Positions 53,683 to 62,698 of a stretch of 64,000 bases of DNA are shown here, piece after piece. A program made the position numbers and the translations under genes. The stretch comes from Nostoc sp. NIES-4103 (GTDB lineage Bacteria; Cyanobacteriota; Cyanobacteriia; Cyanobacteriales; Nostocaceae), in the NCBI RefSeq assembly GCF_002368335.1, contig NZ_AP018288.1:5836316-5900315 (forward strand), written 5' to 3'. How positions within the stretch are numbered: position 1 is the first letter of the stretch; the number at the start of each line of letters is the position of its first letter. Below the pieces are notes generated by a model. The model was not told where the DNA came from and searched no databases. It worked only from the letters and a program-made list of their open reading frames with translations.

Positions 53683-54066
53683 CTACTCATCCCAACCGAG
53701 CATTTCGGCTATTTGGTCGCAAATCAGCGTGGGGTCGAATGGTTTTGTTATAAATCCAGCGATGTCTAATTGAGCAAAGCGGCTGCGATCGCTTGGTAAT
53801 ACTTTTGCTGTTAGCAAAATCACCGGAATCTTTTGAGTTGTTGGGTTGGCTTTGATTTGCTCGTAGAATTGCAAGCCATCCATGTCAGGCATGGATACAT
53901 CGAGGAGAATGACATCAAGTGCATACTCTTGGGCTTTCAGAAGTCCTTCATGACCTGATTCAGCCGCAATTGCCTCCCACCCTCCTAAATCTTCTAAACA
54001 GGTGCAGACAAGCTCTCGCAACGATTCTTCATCATCGATCACAAGGATACGTTTAGTCATAAACAA
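53683..54066 (-). CDS. Single-domain response regulator
   Basis: 127 residues, receiver only. The acidic pair is in VIDDEES, the phospho-acceptor is Asp56 (VILLDVSMPD), the Thr is in VILLTAK and the Lys in FITKPFD. It shares ACLNDLGGW-type features (CTCLEDLGGWEAIAAESGHE) with the neighbouring receiver, suggesting a tandem duplication. It lies 71 nt downstream of the large kinase gene and is probably its direct partner. Confidence 0.92.
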   Translation of the reverse strand: MFMTKRILVIDDEESLRELVCTCLEDLGGWEAIAAESGHEGLLKAQEYALDVILLDVSMPDMDGLQFYEQIKANPTTQKIPVILLTAKVLPSDRSRFAQLDIAGFITKPFDPTLICDQIAEMLGWDE

Positions 54067-54137
54067 ACCCTAAAAATAAGACAATTATCAAATTTCTTCT
54101 CCCCCATCCCCCCCAACTCCATCTCCCCCACTCCCAA

Positions 54138-57100
54138 CTATCCCGGCGGTATGGGCAAAGTGAAATAAAATGTGCTGCCTTCACCGAATGTACTCTCTGC
54201 CCAAATATTACCATCGTGCTGTTGGACAATACTTTGACAAATTGCCAAGCCAAGACCTGTTCCTCCCTTAGCACGAGAATCGGAGATATCAACTTGCTGG
54301 AAGCGTTCAAAAATACTTTCTAGTTTATCTTGGGGAATGCCTCTGCCTTGGTCTTTGACTTGAAACAGAACTGAGTCAGTTTGTGGTTGGGCAGACAGGA
54401 TAATTACTGAGTTAGGAGGAGAAAACTTGATGGCGTTACTCAACAAATTGGTCAGGGTTTGGATGATCAAGTCAGGCGAAGCCCAAACGCTAGCTGTGCT
54501 GGGAATAATCGAGAGTGTAACAGCGGCTTCCAAAGCAATTGATTGTACTCCTTCAACTGCTCGTTGCATTAAATCTTGTGCATCACAGACTTCCCTTACA
54601 AGCTGCACTCGCCCCGAAGACAAGCGTTCTAAATCAAGGATGTCATTAACCAGACGCACCAGGCGATCGCTGTTGGTCAATGCTTGCTGTAACATCCGTT
54701 TGGCTTTTTCTGGTTTGTTGTCGTAAATACCAGTGTTGAGCAGTCCTAAAAAGCCGCGAATGGCAGTTAATGGGGTACGAAGTTCATGACTGACAATGGA
54801 AATGAATTCATTTTTCATCCGCTCAATGGCTTGCTGTTCGGTGATGTCTTGGATCTGGGCGACATAGTACAAAGGTTTGTTATCAAAATCTCGTACTAGT
54901 GACAAACTTGTGAGTCCCCAAGCAATGCCTCCAGAATTACACAAGTAGCGTAATTCCACTTGAGTATTGCGATTTTCGTTGGTCAGGACTTGCTGTATGC
55001 AGTGCTGAAACTTACTTACATCTTCTGGGTGAATTAGCTCAGATGCGTTGAGAATTAAAGTCTCTGATTCTGAGTAACCAAGCATTTCAGCTAGCATAGG
55101 ATTGATTTGTAGCCAGTGATCGTCCAATCCTAGCAGCGCCATACCGATGGGAGCATCATTAAACGCATGGCGGAACCGTTCTTCACTCTCGCGCAAAGCT
55201 GCTTCGGCTTGTTTGAGATTGGTAATATCTAGCAGCACTCCATAACAAGCAATTTCACCATTTTCCCGACGTTCCGGGCGAAAGTTGGCGCGTATCCACT
55301 TAATTTTGCCAGAGTCAGTCACAATCCGCCATTCGTGAGCAAAGGGTTCTAGGGTTTCCAGGCTGCGAGTATTGAGGTGATTGTACAAAGCGCGGTCTTC
55401 AAGATGTATTTGGTTAAAAGTCAGCGAGGCATCTTCTAAGACTTGCTCAGGTTCCAGTTCTTGAATTTCCCGAACTCCTGGACTAATATATTCAAACTTC
55501 CTCTTACCTGTATCTGGGTGATAAACCAGGATGTAAATTTGTGCGGGTGAGGCTGCGGCAATTTTTTGGAATCGAGCTTCGCTTTGCCGTAAAGCTTCTT
55601 CAATGCATTTGCGATCGCTAATATCTAACATCACTCCATGCCAAAGCAATGCCCCGTCTTCTCGGCGTTCCGGTCGAGAATTTGCTTGAACCCACTTGAT
55701 TTTGCCAGAAGGGGTAATGATCCGCCACTCATGCTTAAAAGGTTGCATGGTTTCGATACAGCGGATCAGCGCTTGCTGATGCCCTTCTACATCGTCAGGA
55801 TGAAAACAGTTAAATGCAACTGCTGGATCTTTCAAGGCTTCAGCCAAGGGAATTTCCTGAATTTCCTCAAAAGCTTGGCTGAGATATTCAAACCGCACAG
55901 GTCTACCGGGATATTCCTCAATGGTGTAGATGATTCCCGGTGAAGCGGCGGCTAACTGCTGGAATCGAGTTTCGCTTTGTCGTAAAGCTTCTTCAATGCG
56001 TTTGCGATCGCTAATATCTAGGCAAACACCATACCAGACAATTTCACCGTTTTCCCGACGTTCTGGTCGAGAACTAGCCTGAAGCCACTTAATTTTTCCC
56101 GATGGAGTGATGATCCGCCATTCATGCCTAAATGGTTGCATCTTCTCAAGACTTTCCCTCACAGCTTGGTGATAAGCTTGGCGGTCATCTGGGTGAATCT
56201 GGGTGAGCGTAATGCTAGCATTTTCCAGGGCTTCGGCTACCGGAACCTCATGCAGAACCTCAAAGGCTGGGCTGAGGAACTCGTATCGAGCTGGGCCGCT
56301 TGAATCTTCGACTACGGTATAAATCACTCCTGGGGAAGCAGTGGCTAACTGTTGGAATTGAGCTTCTCTTTGCTGCAATGCCTTCTGTGCTAGGACGCGA
56401 TCGCTAATATCTAAATTTGTCCCCAGTAATTTAATTACCTGTCCAAGTTCATCAATGATCGCTTCTCCTCTGGCTTCAACATATCGAATTGACCCATTCG
56501 GTTGAATGATGCGAAACTCTATTTTGTAGGGGGTTTGAGTGGCGATGGTTTGGGCGATGCTTTGCTGTAGTAATTCTCGCTCGTCGGGATGAATGAGTTC
56601 TATGAACTGAGAAAGGGCTGGTTCGCTTTGAGCAATATCCCAACCAAAGATTTGGAAGCTTTCCTCTGACCACCTCACCTGCTTGGTGTTGATATCCAGT
56701 TCCCAACTGCCCACATGGGCAACTTGCTGGGCGCGACGCAGAGCTGCTTCACTTTCACGCAAGGCTGATTCGGCTCGTTTGCGCTCTGTAATATCTGTCA
56801 CCCGTACTAAATTGATCGTTTGATTAGCGATCGTCACACGCTTGGCTGCCAAGTTGCCCCAAAACAGATTTCCTTTTCGCGTTACATATTCAATTTCCTG
56901 GCTCCACATGCCTTTTTGATTCAATTGGGCAGTGATTTCCCCTAGTTCGTCTGAGGTGAAGGGATGACGCTGAAGTATGTGGCCTTGGATACCAATCAAT
57001 TCGGCTTTACTGTCGGCTTCAAACAGTTCTACTGCTCGATCATTACAATCAGCAATCAACAGTGTTGCGATATCAACTAAAAACAAAGCATCAGCAGATT

Positions 57101-58811
57101 CGTTGTAAATCGCCTCGCGTAAATCTTTTTGCTGTTGCAGTTCTAATTCTGCTTGTTTGCGCTCTGTAATATCTTTAGTAACTGCAATGATGTGGGGTTG
57201 TCCTTGAAGCTCAATGATATCGGCTGAAAACAAAACGGTGATGATTCTGCCTGTTTTATGACGCACGGCAAATTCTCTGTTACGAACTGGTTTACCTGCG
57301 TGCAAATCCTGTAAATAGCGTTGTCGATCCTCTAGATTCACCCAATATTTGATCTTTGTGATTTTGCGATCAACAACTTCTTCTCTGGAGTAGCCGTATA
57401 AGTCAATAAAAGCATCATTCACATCTACACAATGTCCTTCTAGGGTGATAATGCCAATGGCATCAGGACAGGTACGAAACACTTTGGTGAAACGTTCTTC
57501 TGACTCTCGGAGGGCTGTTTTGATTCGTTCATAGGACTGATCAAGCTGCTGGGCCATCCAGTTAAACGAGTGAGTCAGTACTTGGAGTTCTGCAATTGGA
57601 CTATCTTGTTTAATTGTTTTATTAAATTCTCCATCTGCCAAGGCCAAGCTGGCTTTACCCAATCGCTTGATGGGTAGGGCAATGAATTGAGTTAGTAAGA
57701 CTCCAAGGGCGATCGCAAAAGTCAACGCACCAATACTAAACACTATAGTACCGCGTGTATTGGCATTAATTTCTGCCATAAAGTCGGATTCTGGCACTAC
57801 CGTCACAATCAACCAATCAAGACCCAATTGATCGCTGTAAGGGGTAACGAGTAAAAATTCTTTTTTGCCTCGGATTTCAAATTCAAGTTGCTGCGTTTTC
57901 TGAATTTGATTGAAGTTACCAAAACGGGAAAGTAGATGCTGTCCTGCAAGTCGAATTAGGGCTTCCTGACTTTCAGTCACCGTCAACCGTTTGTTTTCTA
58001 TACCATCAACATTAGTCACAAAGGGTTGTTCGGAGGTTGTAGAAGCAACCATCAGTCCCGAACGTTCAATAATAAACACCTGTCCGTGAGTACCTACCTG
58101 CAATTTTTTGAGAAACTCGCTAATGGTGACAAGCCTTAAATCGCTAGCAAAAACGCCCTGTAGTTGTTGTTTCTCGTTATACAGTGGGTAAGTAGCTGCA
58201 ATTCCTAGACCTCTGTCACTCGGTACATATACATAAATGGGTGTCCAAGTCGGTTTACCTGCTGAAAGCGCCTTTTGATAAAAAGGTCTTTGACTGCCAT
58301 CATAATTTTGCTGTTTAACTAATAATTTTTGCCGCTTTCCTTCACTATCTACGCCATATACATAAAGCGTTCCTTGAGTAAAATTCTCGGTGGAAGAAAC
58401 ACTAAAACCCCGCTCATCGTTTCCGGCTCCCACGAGTCCACCTTCGGGGTTGATAAAGTGAATTCTTGCTGAATTAAATTCTTGAATTTGACTTAAAAAA
58501 TAGCGTTGTAAATTTTGAGGATTGGTGATGTCTATTTGTCCTAAATTGCTGGCTCTAGCATTGAGGCGATTAATTAATTTTGGAGTCTGCAAATAATCGC
58601 TCAGATACAGATGAATGCGATCGCTTACCTCGGTCATCAACTGATATGCCAAACTATTAATTGAACGCTGAGCATCCTGCAAGGACATATAACCCACAAG
58701 CCCTGTGGTGCCAACGGTCAACAGCACAAAGCTAAGGGTGAGTATCAAGCGTAGAGATATTAAGAGCTTGTGTTTACTAGCTTGCCTTTTGCCAAAAACA
58801 TTGGATGTCAT
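54138..58811 (-). CDS. Cache-HAMP-multi-PAS sensor histidine kinase
   Basis: 1557 residues. TM1 is about 20-45, and a periplasmic double Cache domain spans about 50-345 (FYQKALSAGKPTWTPIYVYV, HGQVFIIERSGLMVAST). TM2 is about 352-378, with HAMP to about 430. Seven PAS/PAC units span about 435-1325 (for example PDAIGIITLEGHCVDVNDAF, VGSWELDINTKQVRW, MALLGLDDHWLQINPMLAEM). Units 4-6 share the ASPG(V/I)IYT / HEWRIITPSGKIKW pattern and are clearly internal duplications. HisKA has His1342 (IVSHELRTPLTAIRG) and HATPase_c is C-terminal (LLSNAIKFS, KGGTGLGLAIC). It probably senses a small periplasmic ligand and several cytoplasmic signals. The two small receivers follow immediately. Confidence 0.95.
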   Translation of the reverse strand: MTSNVFGKRQASKHKLLISLRLILTLSFVLLTVGTTGLVGYMSLQDAQRSINSLAYQLMTEVSDRIHLYLSDYLQTPKLINRLNARASNLGQIDITNPQNLQRYFLSQIQEFNSARIHFINPEGGLVGAGNDERGFSVSSTENFTQGTLYVYGVDSEGKRQKLLVKQQNYDGSQRPFYQKALSAGKPTWTPIYVYVPSDRGLGIAATYPLYNEKQQLQGVFASDLRLVTISEFLKKLQVGTHGQVFIIERSGLMVASTTSEQPFVTNVDGIENKRLTVTESQEALIRLAGQHLLSRFGNFNQIQKTQQLEFEIRGKKEFLLVTPYSDQLGLDWLIVTVVPESDFMAEINANTRGTIVFSIGALTFAIALGVLLTQFIALPIKRLGKASLALADGEFNKTIKQDSPIAELQVLTHSFNWMAQQLDQSYERIKTALRESEERFTKVFRTCPDAIGIITLEGHCVDVNDAFIDLYGYSREEVVDRKITKIKYWVNLEDRQRYLQDLHAGKPVRNREFAVRHKTGRIITVLFSADIIELQGQPHIIAVTKDITERKQAELELQQQKDLREAIYNESADALFLVDIATLLIADCNDRAVELFEADSKAELIGIQGHILQRHPFTSDELGEITAQLNQKGMWSQEIEYVTRKGNLFWGNLAAKRVTIANQTINLVRVTDITERKRAESALRESEAALRRAQQVAHVGSWELDINTKQVRWSEESFQIFGWDIAQSEPALSQFIELIHPDERELLQQSIAQTIATQTPYKIEFRIIQPNGSIRYVEARGEAIIDELGQVIKLLGTNLDISDRVLAQKALQQREAQFQQLATASPGVIYTVVEDSSGPARYEFLSPAFEVLHEVPVAEALENASITLTQIHPDDRQAYHQAVRESLEKMQPFRHEWRIITPSGKIKWLQASSRPERRENGEIVWYGVCLDISDRKRIEEALRQSETRFQQLAAASPGIIYTIEEYPGRPVRFEYLSQAFEEIQEIPLAEALKDPAVAFNCFHPDDVEGHQQALIRCIETMQPFKHEWRIITPSGKIKWVQANSRPERREDGALLWHGVMLDISDRKCIEEALRQSEARFQKIAAASPAQIYILVYHPDTGKRKFEYISPGVREIQELEPEQVLEDASLTFNQIHLEDRALYNHLNTRSLETLEPFAHEWRIVTDSGKIKWIRANFRPERRENGEIACYGVLLDITNLKQAEAALRESEERFRHAFNDAPIGMALLGLDDHWLQINPMLAEMLGYSESETLILNASELIHPEDVSKFQHCIQQVLTNENRNTQVELRYLCNSGGIAWGLTSLSLVRDFDNKPLYYVAQIQDITEQQAIERMKNEFISIVSHELRTPLTAIRGFLGLLNTGIYDNKPEKAKRMLQQALTNSDRLVRLVNDILDLERLSSGRVQLVREVCDAQDLMQRAVEGVQSIALEAAVTLSIIPSTASVWASPDLIIQTLTNLLSNAIKFSPPNSVIILSAQPQTDSVLFQVKDQGRGIPQDKLESIFERFQQVDISDSRAKGGTGLGLAICQSIVQQHDGNIWAESTFGEGSTFYFTLPIPPG

Positions 58812-58862
58812 AATAATTCGTAATTGATAATTCGTAATTCGTAATTATTAGCCCCTATCTTG

Positions 58863-59020
58863 AGAGGATGTCTGAAAATTCCTTAACTATGTATCAAATG
58901 AGTTTATATCCCCCTAAATCCCCCTTTTAAGGGGGACTTTAATTCTTGTTCCCCCCTTTTTAAGGAGGGGGGATCTGAATGTACTTAAGATAACAGCCGA
59001 ATACTTCTCAGACATCCTCT
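58863..59020. mobile_element. MITE-like inverted-repeat element, family D
   Basis: 158 bp with 13-bp perfect terminal inverted repeats (AGAGGATGTCTGA / TCAGACATCCTCT) and an imperfect extension. Inner hairpins CCCCCTTTTAAGGGGG and CCCCCCTTTTTAAGGAGGGG resemble those in family A. The ends recall IS630-type elements of Nostocales (from memory). There is no transposase. Confidence 0.75.
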
Positions 59021-59228
59021 GAGGTATTGGTTTGAATGATGAATAAATTTGTGTTTTTCCATTAATGAATTAGGTTACTCTTTGACTCAATGAAATAATT
59101 TTTAAATTATCATTGATATATAACTTACGAATACTCTACAAAACCTTGGTTATATTAGCATTTTGGCGGTTATTAAATTAAACTTTATGACAAATTTTGC
59201 TTGCGTTAGTCCTATAATAAAGTCTTAA

Positions 59229-59305
59229 TTACGAATTACGAATTACGAATTACGAATTACGAATTACGAATTACGAATTACGAATTACAAATTACGAATT
59301 ACGAA
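59229..59305. repeat. 7-bp tandem repeat ATTACGA, 11 units
   Basis: Eleven head-to-tail ATTACGA units with one mismatch (ATTACAA) end 8 bp before the stop codon of the regulator gene. The same unit, inverted, appears near 58812-58850. Confidence 0.92.
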
Positions 59306-59313
59306 TTATTTGG

Positions 59314-61203
59314 TCAACTTCCAATCCTCCGCTTCAGTGTTGTGAGTTCTTGTTGTAAGCGGGAGCGATCAATGCGACTGATCACACGGGTGACTAACTC
59401 TGGCCCCACCACTGGTTTACTGATAAAATCATCAGCTCCCGCCGCAAATACCTGCTGGATAGATTCTATATCTGTATGAGCAGTTACTACTAAAATCGGT
59501 AAATTTCCCCATTTTGGATCTTGTCGTACCACACGACACAAATCGATACCGTTGTATGTTGGCATTTCCAAATCAATCACCAATAAATCTGGTATTGTAG
59601 CAATCAATACTTTCCAAAAATGTTGGGGGTCTTGCAAAGTCTTCACCCCCAGCCCCCAAGGTAATAGTAGATTGCTCAAGAGTTCCAAGGCGATGGGGTC
59701 ATCGTCTAAAATCAACACTTTGGCTTGGGAAGCTTCTGATTTGGGCAACACTTGGGCGATCGCTGCCAATACTTCGGCGGTGGTGACAGGCTTGTGCAGA
59801 TACCGCTGTATTCCTAAACGAGAAACAGCAACTCGTTCTGTGAGATTGTCTTGTTCAGCGATCGCTAAAATTGGTGTATTGGGCAGCTGCTCTTTAAGTT
59901 GTTGTAGCAAGGTTAAACTATCTTCTAGCGGCTGTTGCTGATTGATATTGAGTAAAACAGCCGCTGGAGATTGAGAAATCTTTTGTTGGGCGATCGCCCA
60001 ATTGCCATCTGCCTCAATCTCCACTCCCCAATTCGTAGCCTCGGTTTTTAATTGATTGGCTAAGGATTGATCATTGATCACCAACACTAAGGGAATTTGA
60101 GGTGGCTTTTGCTGTTCGATGGCTATTGGTGTGGGAGGTTTATTCAGCGCTTGTTTGAGTTGAATGACGAGTTGTGAAAGTTGGGAGACTTCTTTTGCAC
60201 CTAAAAGCTTGTCGTCCATCAAAAGATGTTCAATTGCCTGGGCTAACTTCGATCCCGTTTCGTAGCCAAATGATCCTAATGTCCCTGCCAATTTGTGGGC
60301 TTCGTTGCTTGCACGCTGTTGGAGTTCCGGCTGCAATTTCCCTATTTGCAAAGCTTGTTCTACTTGCTCTAACAAAGTCACCCGTTGCACAAAGGTATCT
60401 TTGTAACGTTCTATGACTTTGTTAACTGAAGCAAGAGATGTTTGAGGTTTTTCTTTTTTGGCTTTTTCTAGTTTTTGTGTTTTTGCGGCTTGAAGAGAGG
60501 ACACATCCAAAGCTGGTTCAGTCTTGGGTGGACTCTTGAGTCGATAGCCCAAGCCATAAACGGTTTCAAATAAATCGGCGCACATTCCCGCAGCTTTGAG
60601 CTTGTGCCGCAAGTCTTTAATTAAATTGGTGACAGTTGCTTCGCTGGGCGTGGCATCAAATGACCAGAGGCGGTCTATAATTTCACTACGGCTAAACACA
60701 CGCTGGGGATTACGCAAAAACAGCCCTAACAGACTGTATTCTTTGGGACTTAAAGATACAAGTTGCTTTTTATAAGTTACTTCTGCCGAAACAGGATTGA
60801 CGCAAAGATTTTCCCATGTCAGTAAGGTTGGGGCTAGTTCGTTCTGTCCACGACGCAGTAATGCCCGTATCCTTGCTAACAACTCACTGATTTGGTAAGG
60901 TTTGGTGAGATAATCGTCTGCACCTGCATCTAATCCTTTCACCACATCCGCACTTTGGTCTTTGGCGGTGAGTAAGAGAATCGGTTTTTGAATTCCCTGA
61001 GTCCGGAGTTGACGGCAAAGGCTAATGCCATCAAGTTTAGGAATCAGCAGATCCAACAGTATTAAGTCAAAGTTTGATGAGGTTGCCAAGGCTAACCCAG
61101 CTTCACCATCAGTTGCCAGTTCAACTGTGTAGTACTGAGTTGTGAGCAGTTCACACAGTACTGCTGCCATTGGGCGATCGTCCTCTACCAGCAGGATTTT
61201 CAC
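59314..61203 (-). CDS. Multi-domain response regulator: REC, OmpR-type wHTH, Hpt, REC, REC
   Basis: 629 residues. REC1 (1-115) has Asp51 (LILLDLLIPKLDG). An OmpR/PhoB winged helix (about 128-225) includes LSPKEYSLLGLFLRNPQRVF. Hpt (about 265-350) has its His in ASNEAHKLAGTLGSFGYETG. REC2 (about 370-488) is degenerate, with Asn where the phospho-Asp should be (VLLNINQQQ). REC3 (about 495-610) has Asp in LLVIDLEMPTYNG. The order suggests an internal phosphorelay ending in DNA binding, with REC2 as a phosphorylation-independent part. It lies upstream of the large kinase gene in the same direction. Confidence 0.93.
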   Translation of the reverse strand: MKILLVEDDRPMAAVLCELLTTQYYTVELATDGEAGLALATSSNFDLILLDLLIPKLDGISLCRQLRTQGIQKPILLLTAKDQSADVVKGLDAGADDYLTKPYQISELLARIRALLRRGQNELAPTLLTWENLCVNPVSAEVTYKKQLVSLSPKEYSLLGLFLRNPQRVFSRSEIIDRLWSFDATPSEATVTNLIKDLRHKLKAAGMCADLFETVYGLGYRLKSPPKTEPALDVSSLQAAKTQKLEKAKKEKPQTSLASVNKVIERYKDTFVQRVTLLEQVEQALQIGKLQPELQQRASNEAHKLAGTLGSFGYETGSKLAQAIEHLLMDDKLLGAKEVSQLSQLVIQLKQALNKPPTPIAIEQQKPPQIPLVLVINDQSLANQLKTEATNWGVEIEADGNWAIAQQKISQSPAAVLLNINQQQPLEDSLTLLQQLKEQLPNTPILAIAEQDNLTERVAVSRLGIQRYLHKPVTTAEVLAAIAQVLPKSEASQAKVLILDDDPIALELLSNLLLPWGLGVKTLQDPQHFWKVLIATIPDLLVIDLEMPTYNGIDLCRVVRQDPKWGNLPILVVTAHTDIESIQQVFAAGADDFISKPVVGPELVTRVISRIDRSRLQQELTTLKRRIGS

Positions 61204-61666
61204 AACGTCTACTATCTACTCACCGATAATCTAGATTATCCAGCACAACTCAAGGCTTCACTTGTGTCCTGGAATTATTTTTTTTAGGTTTTTGTTTGAG
61301 GCTACTTTTAAAATAAATTTGTGTAATTGCCCAAGCAAGATTATAACAGTATAATTACGGTTGTTTACGGGAATTAGCTAAATTACTTTACTTTTCTGAC
61401 TTTAGTAGCATTGGGCATCTTGTCTGCCCTAAATACAAAGGACGGGTGAGGACACCCATCCTACAAGAAAATTTGAGATATTTTTGAGAATGGAAGTCCC
61501 TTGAGTGCAAGGGTTGGTTACTCAAGTATGAAGGTGTAAGCTATTACGCCTACAAACTGCACTATTGAAATATTGAATAAATTACTTAAACCCTCTCCCC
61601 TGCTCCTCTGCTCCCCTGCTCCCCTGCGGTCTCAACTGCAAATTAGGTGCTTAACAGCTTAGCTAT
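61204..61666. other. Spacer with family B remnant
   Basis: 460 bp. It contains GGGCATCTTGTCTGCCCTAA...GGACGGGTGAGGACACCCAT...CTACAAGAAAA (about 61410-61472), a remnant of the family B core. It also contains a CTCCCCTGCTCC-type simple repeat (about 61598-61626). No gene or clear terminator is seen. Confidence 0.55.
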
Positions 61667-62524
61667 TCATCCTTGAGTGACACGTTGGGGCGGAGGTAAC
61701 ACGACTTTTTTCGCCAAACCCAAACTCTGCAAAACTTGAATGCTCCACCAAGTTACGTCAATCTCCCACCAACGTAACCCGGATTTTGCCATGTGGGGAT
61801 AAGTATGATGGTTATTATGCCATCCTTCGCCATAGGTTAAAACAGATACCCACCACAGATTCCGCGCTCCATCATCTGCATCAAAGGTACGATAACCCCA
61901 CAGGTGTGATGCGGAATTAACAAACCAAGTCGAATGCCAAAGCAAAACTGACCTGACAAATATGCCGTAAATTACGAAAGACCAACCCCCTAAAACATAT
62001 AGCAACAGCCCCAGAGGAATTTGCAACAATATAAAGTAGCGATCCAGCCAGCGATAAAATGGTTGCCGTGCTAAGTCAGGAGCATATTTGTGATAAATTT
62101 CATAATCAAAAAATTCCGCACGCGGGTAGAAAATCCATAGCATATGACTCCACCAAAACCCGCGTTGGGCAGAGTAAGGGTCTAAATTGATATCTTCGGT
62201 GTGAGCATGATGCTGGCGGTGTCCACCAATCCAAAAGATTGGCCCCCCTTGGAGAGCAAGCGCTCCAATGATGGCGATCACATATTCTAACCACTTGGGT
62301 ACTTGGAAACTTTTATGGCTCAGCAGGCGATGATATCCCAGGCAAATACCAATGCTGCCGAATAACCAATGGAGAAACAGCAGCAATCCCAATGCTGACC
62401 AAGAAAAAAACCAAGGAGCCAGGAGAACTAAGGCATGAAATGTAGCAAAAAAAGCCACATTTGTCCAACTGAGCCGAGGAGAATTTCCTCTCTCAGAAGC
62501 GATCGCCGAAAGTTTTGCGGTCAT
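61667..62524 (-). CDS. desC: Acyl-lipid/acyl-CoA desaturase (delta-9 type)
   Basis: 285 residues, with four hydrophobic helices and the three histidine boxes of membrane di-iron desaturases: HRLLSH, HRQHH (WIGGHRQHHAHTEDINLDPY) and HNNHH (GEGWHNNHHTYPHMAKSGLRW). The pattern is that of cyanobacterial DesC, which puts the first double bond into stearoyl chains of membrane lipids. Start is the ATG at 62524 with AGGAG 6 nt upstream; a longer frame exists but lacks conservation. It diverges from a TetR-family gene across a short spacer, so that regulator is the natural suspect for its control. Confidence 0.92.
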   Translation of the reverse strand: MTAKLSAIASERGNSPRLSWTNVAFFATFHALVLLAPWFFSWSALGLLLFLHWLFGSIGICLGYHRLLSHKSFQVPKWLEYVIAIIGALALQGGPIFWIGGHRQHHAHTEDINLDPYSAQRGFWWSHMLWIFYPRAEFFDYEIYHKYAPDLARQPFYRWLDRYFILLQIPLGLLLYVLGGWSFVIYGIFVRSVLLWHSTWFVNSASHLWGYRTFDADDGARNLWWVSVLTYGEGWHNNHHTYPHMAKSGLRWWEIDVTWWSIQVLQSLGLAKKVVLPPPQRVTQG

Positions 62525-62698
62525 AAAAACTCCTGTTAACGGATGTTGAAACGATTTGCTTGTTCTGAGGCGCAACTACATTAGGCATTTACGCACTTTA
62601 CACAGCAGTTCGTTACAGTAAAGAAGAGCAAGTATCACTTACATTAGAGATTCTAACAACTATCTGACTTATATGCAAGTAACACTTGCATTATCGTT

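Larger units (their letters stand above)
58812..59313. other. Spacer with MITE and 7-bp tandem array
   Basis: This lies between the large kinase gene and the multi-domain regulator gene. It holds TAATTCG repeats next to the kinase start (about 58812-58850), a family D element (58863-59020) and the ATTACGA array (59229-59305). No gene is seen. Confidence 0.7.
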
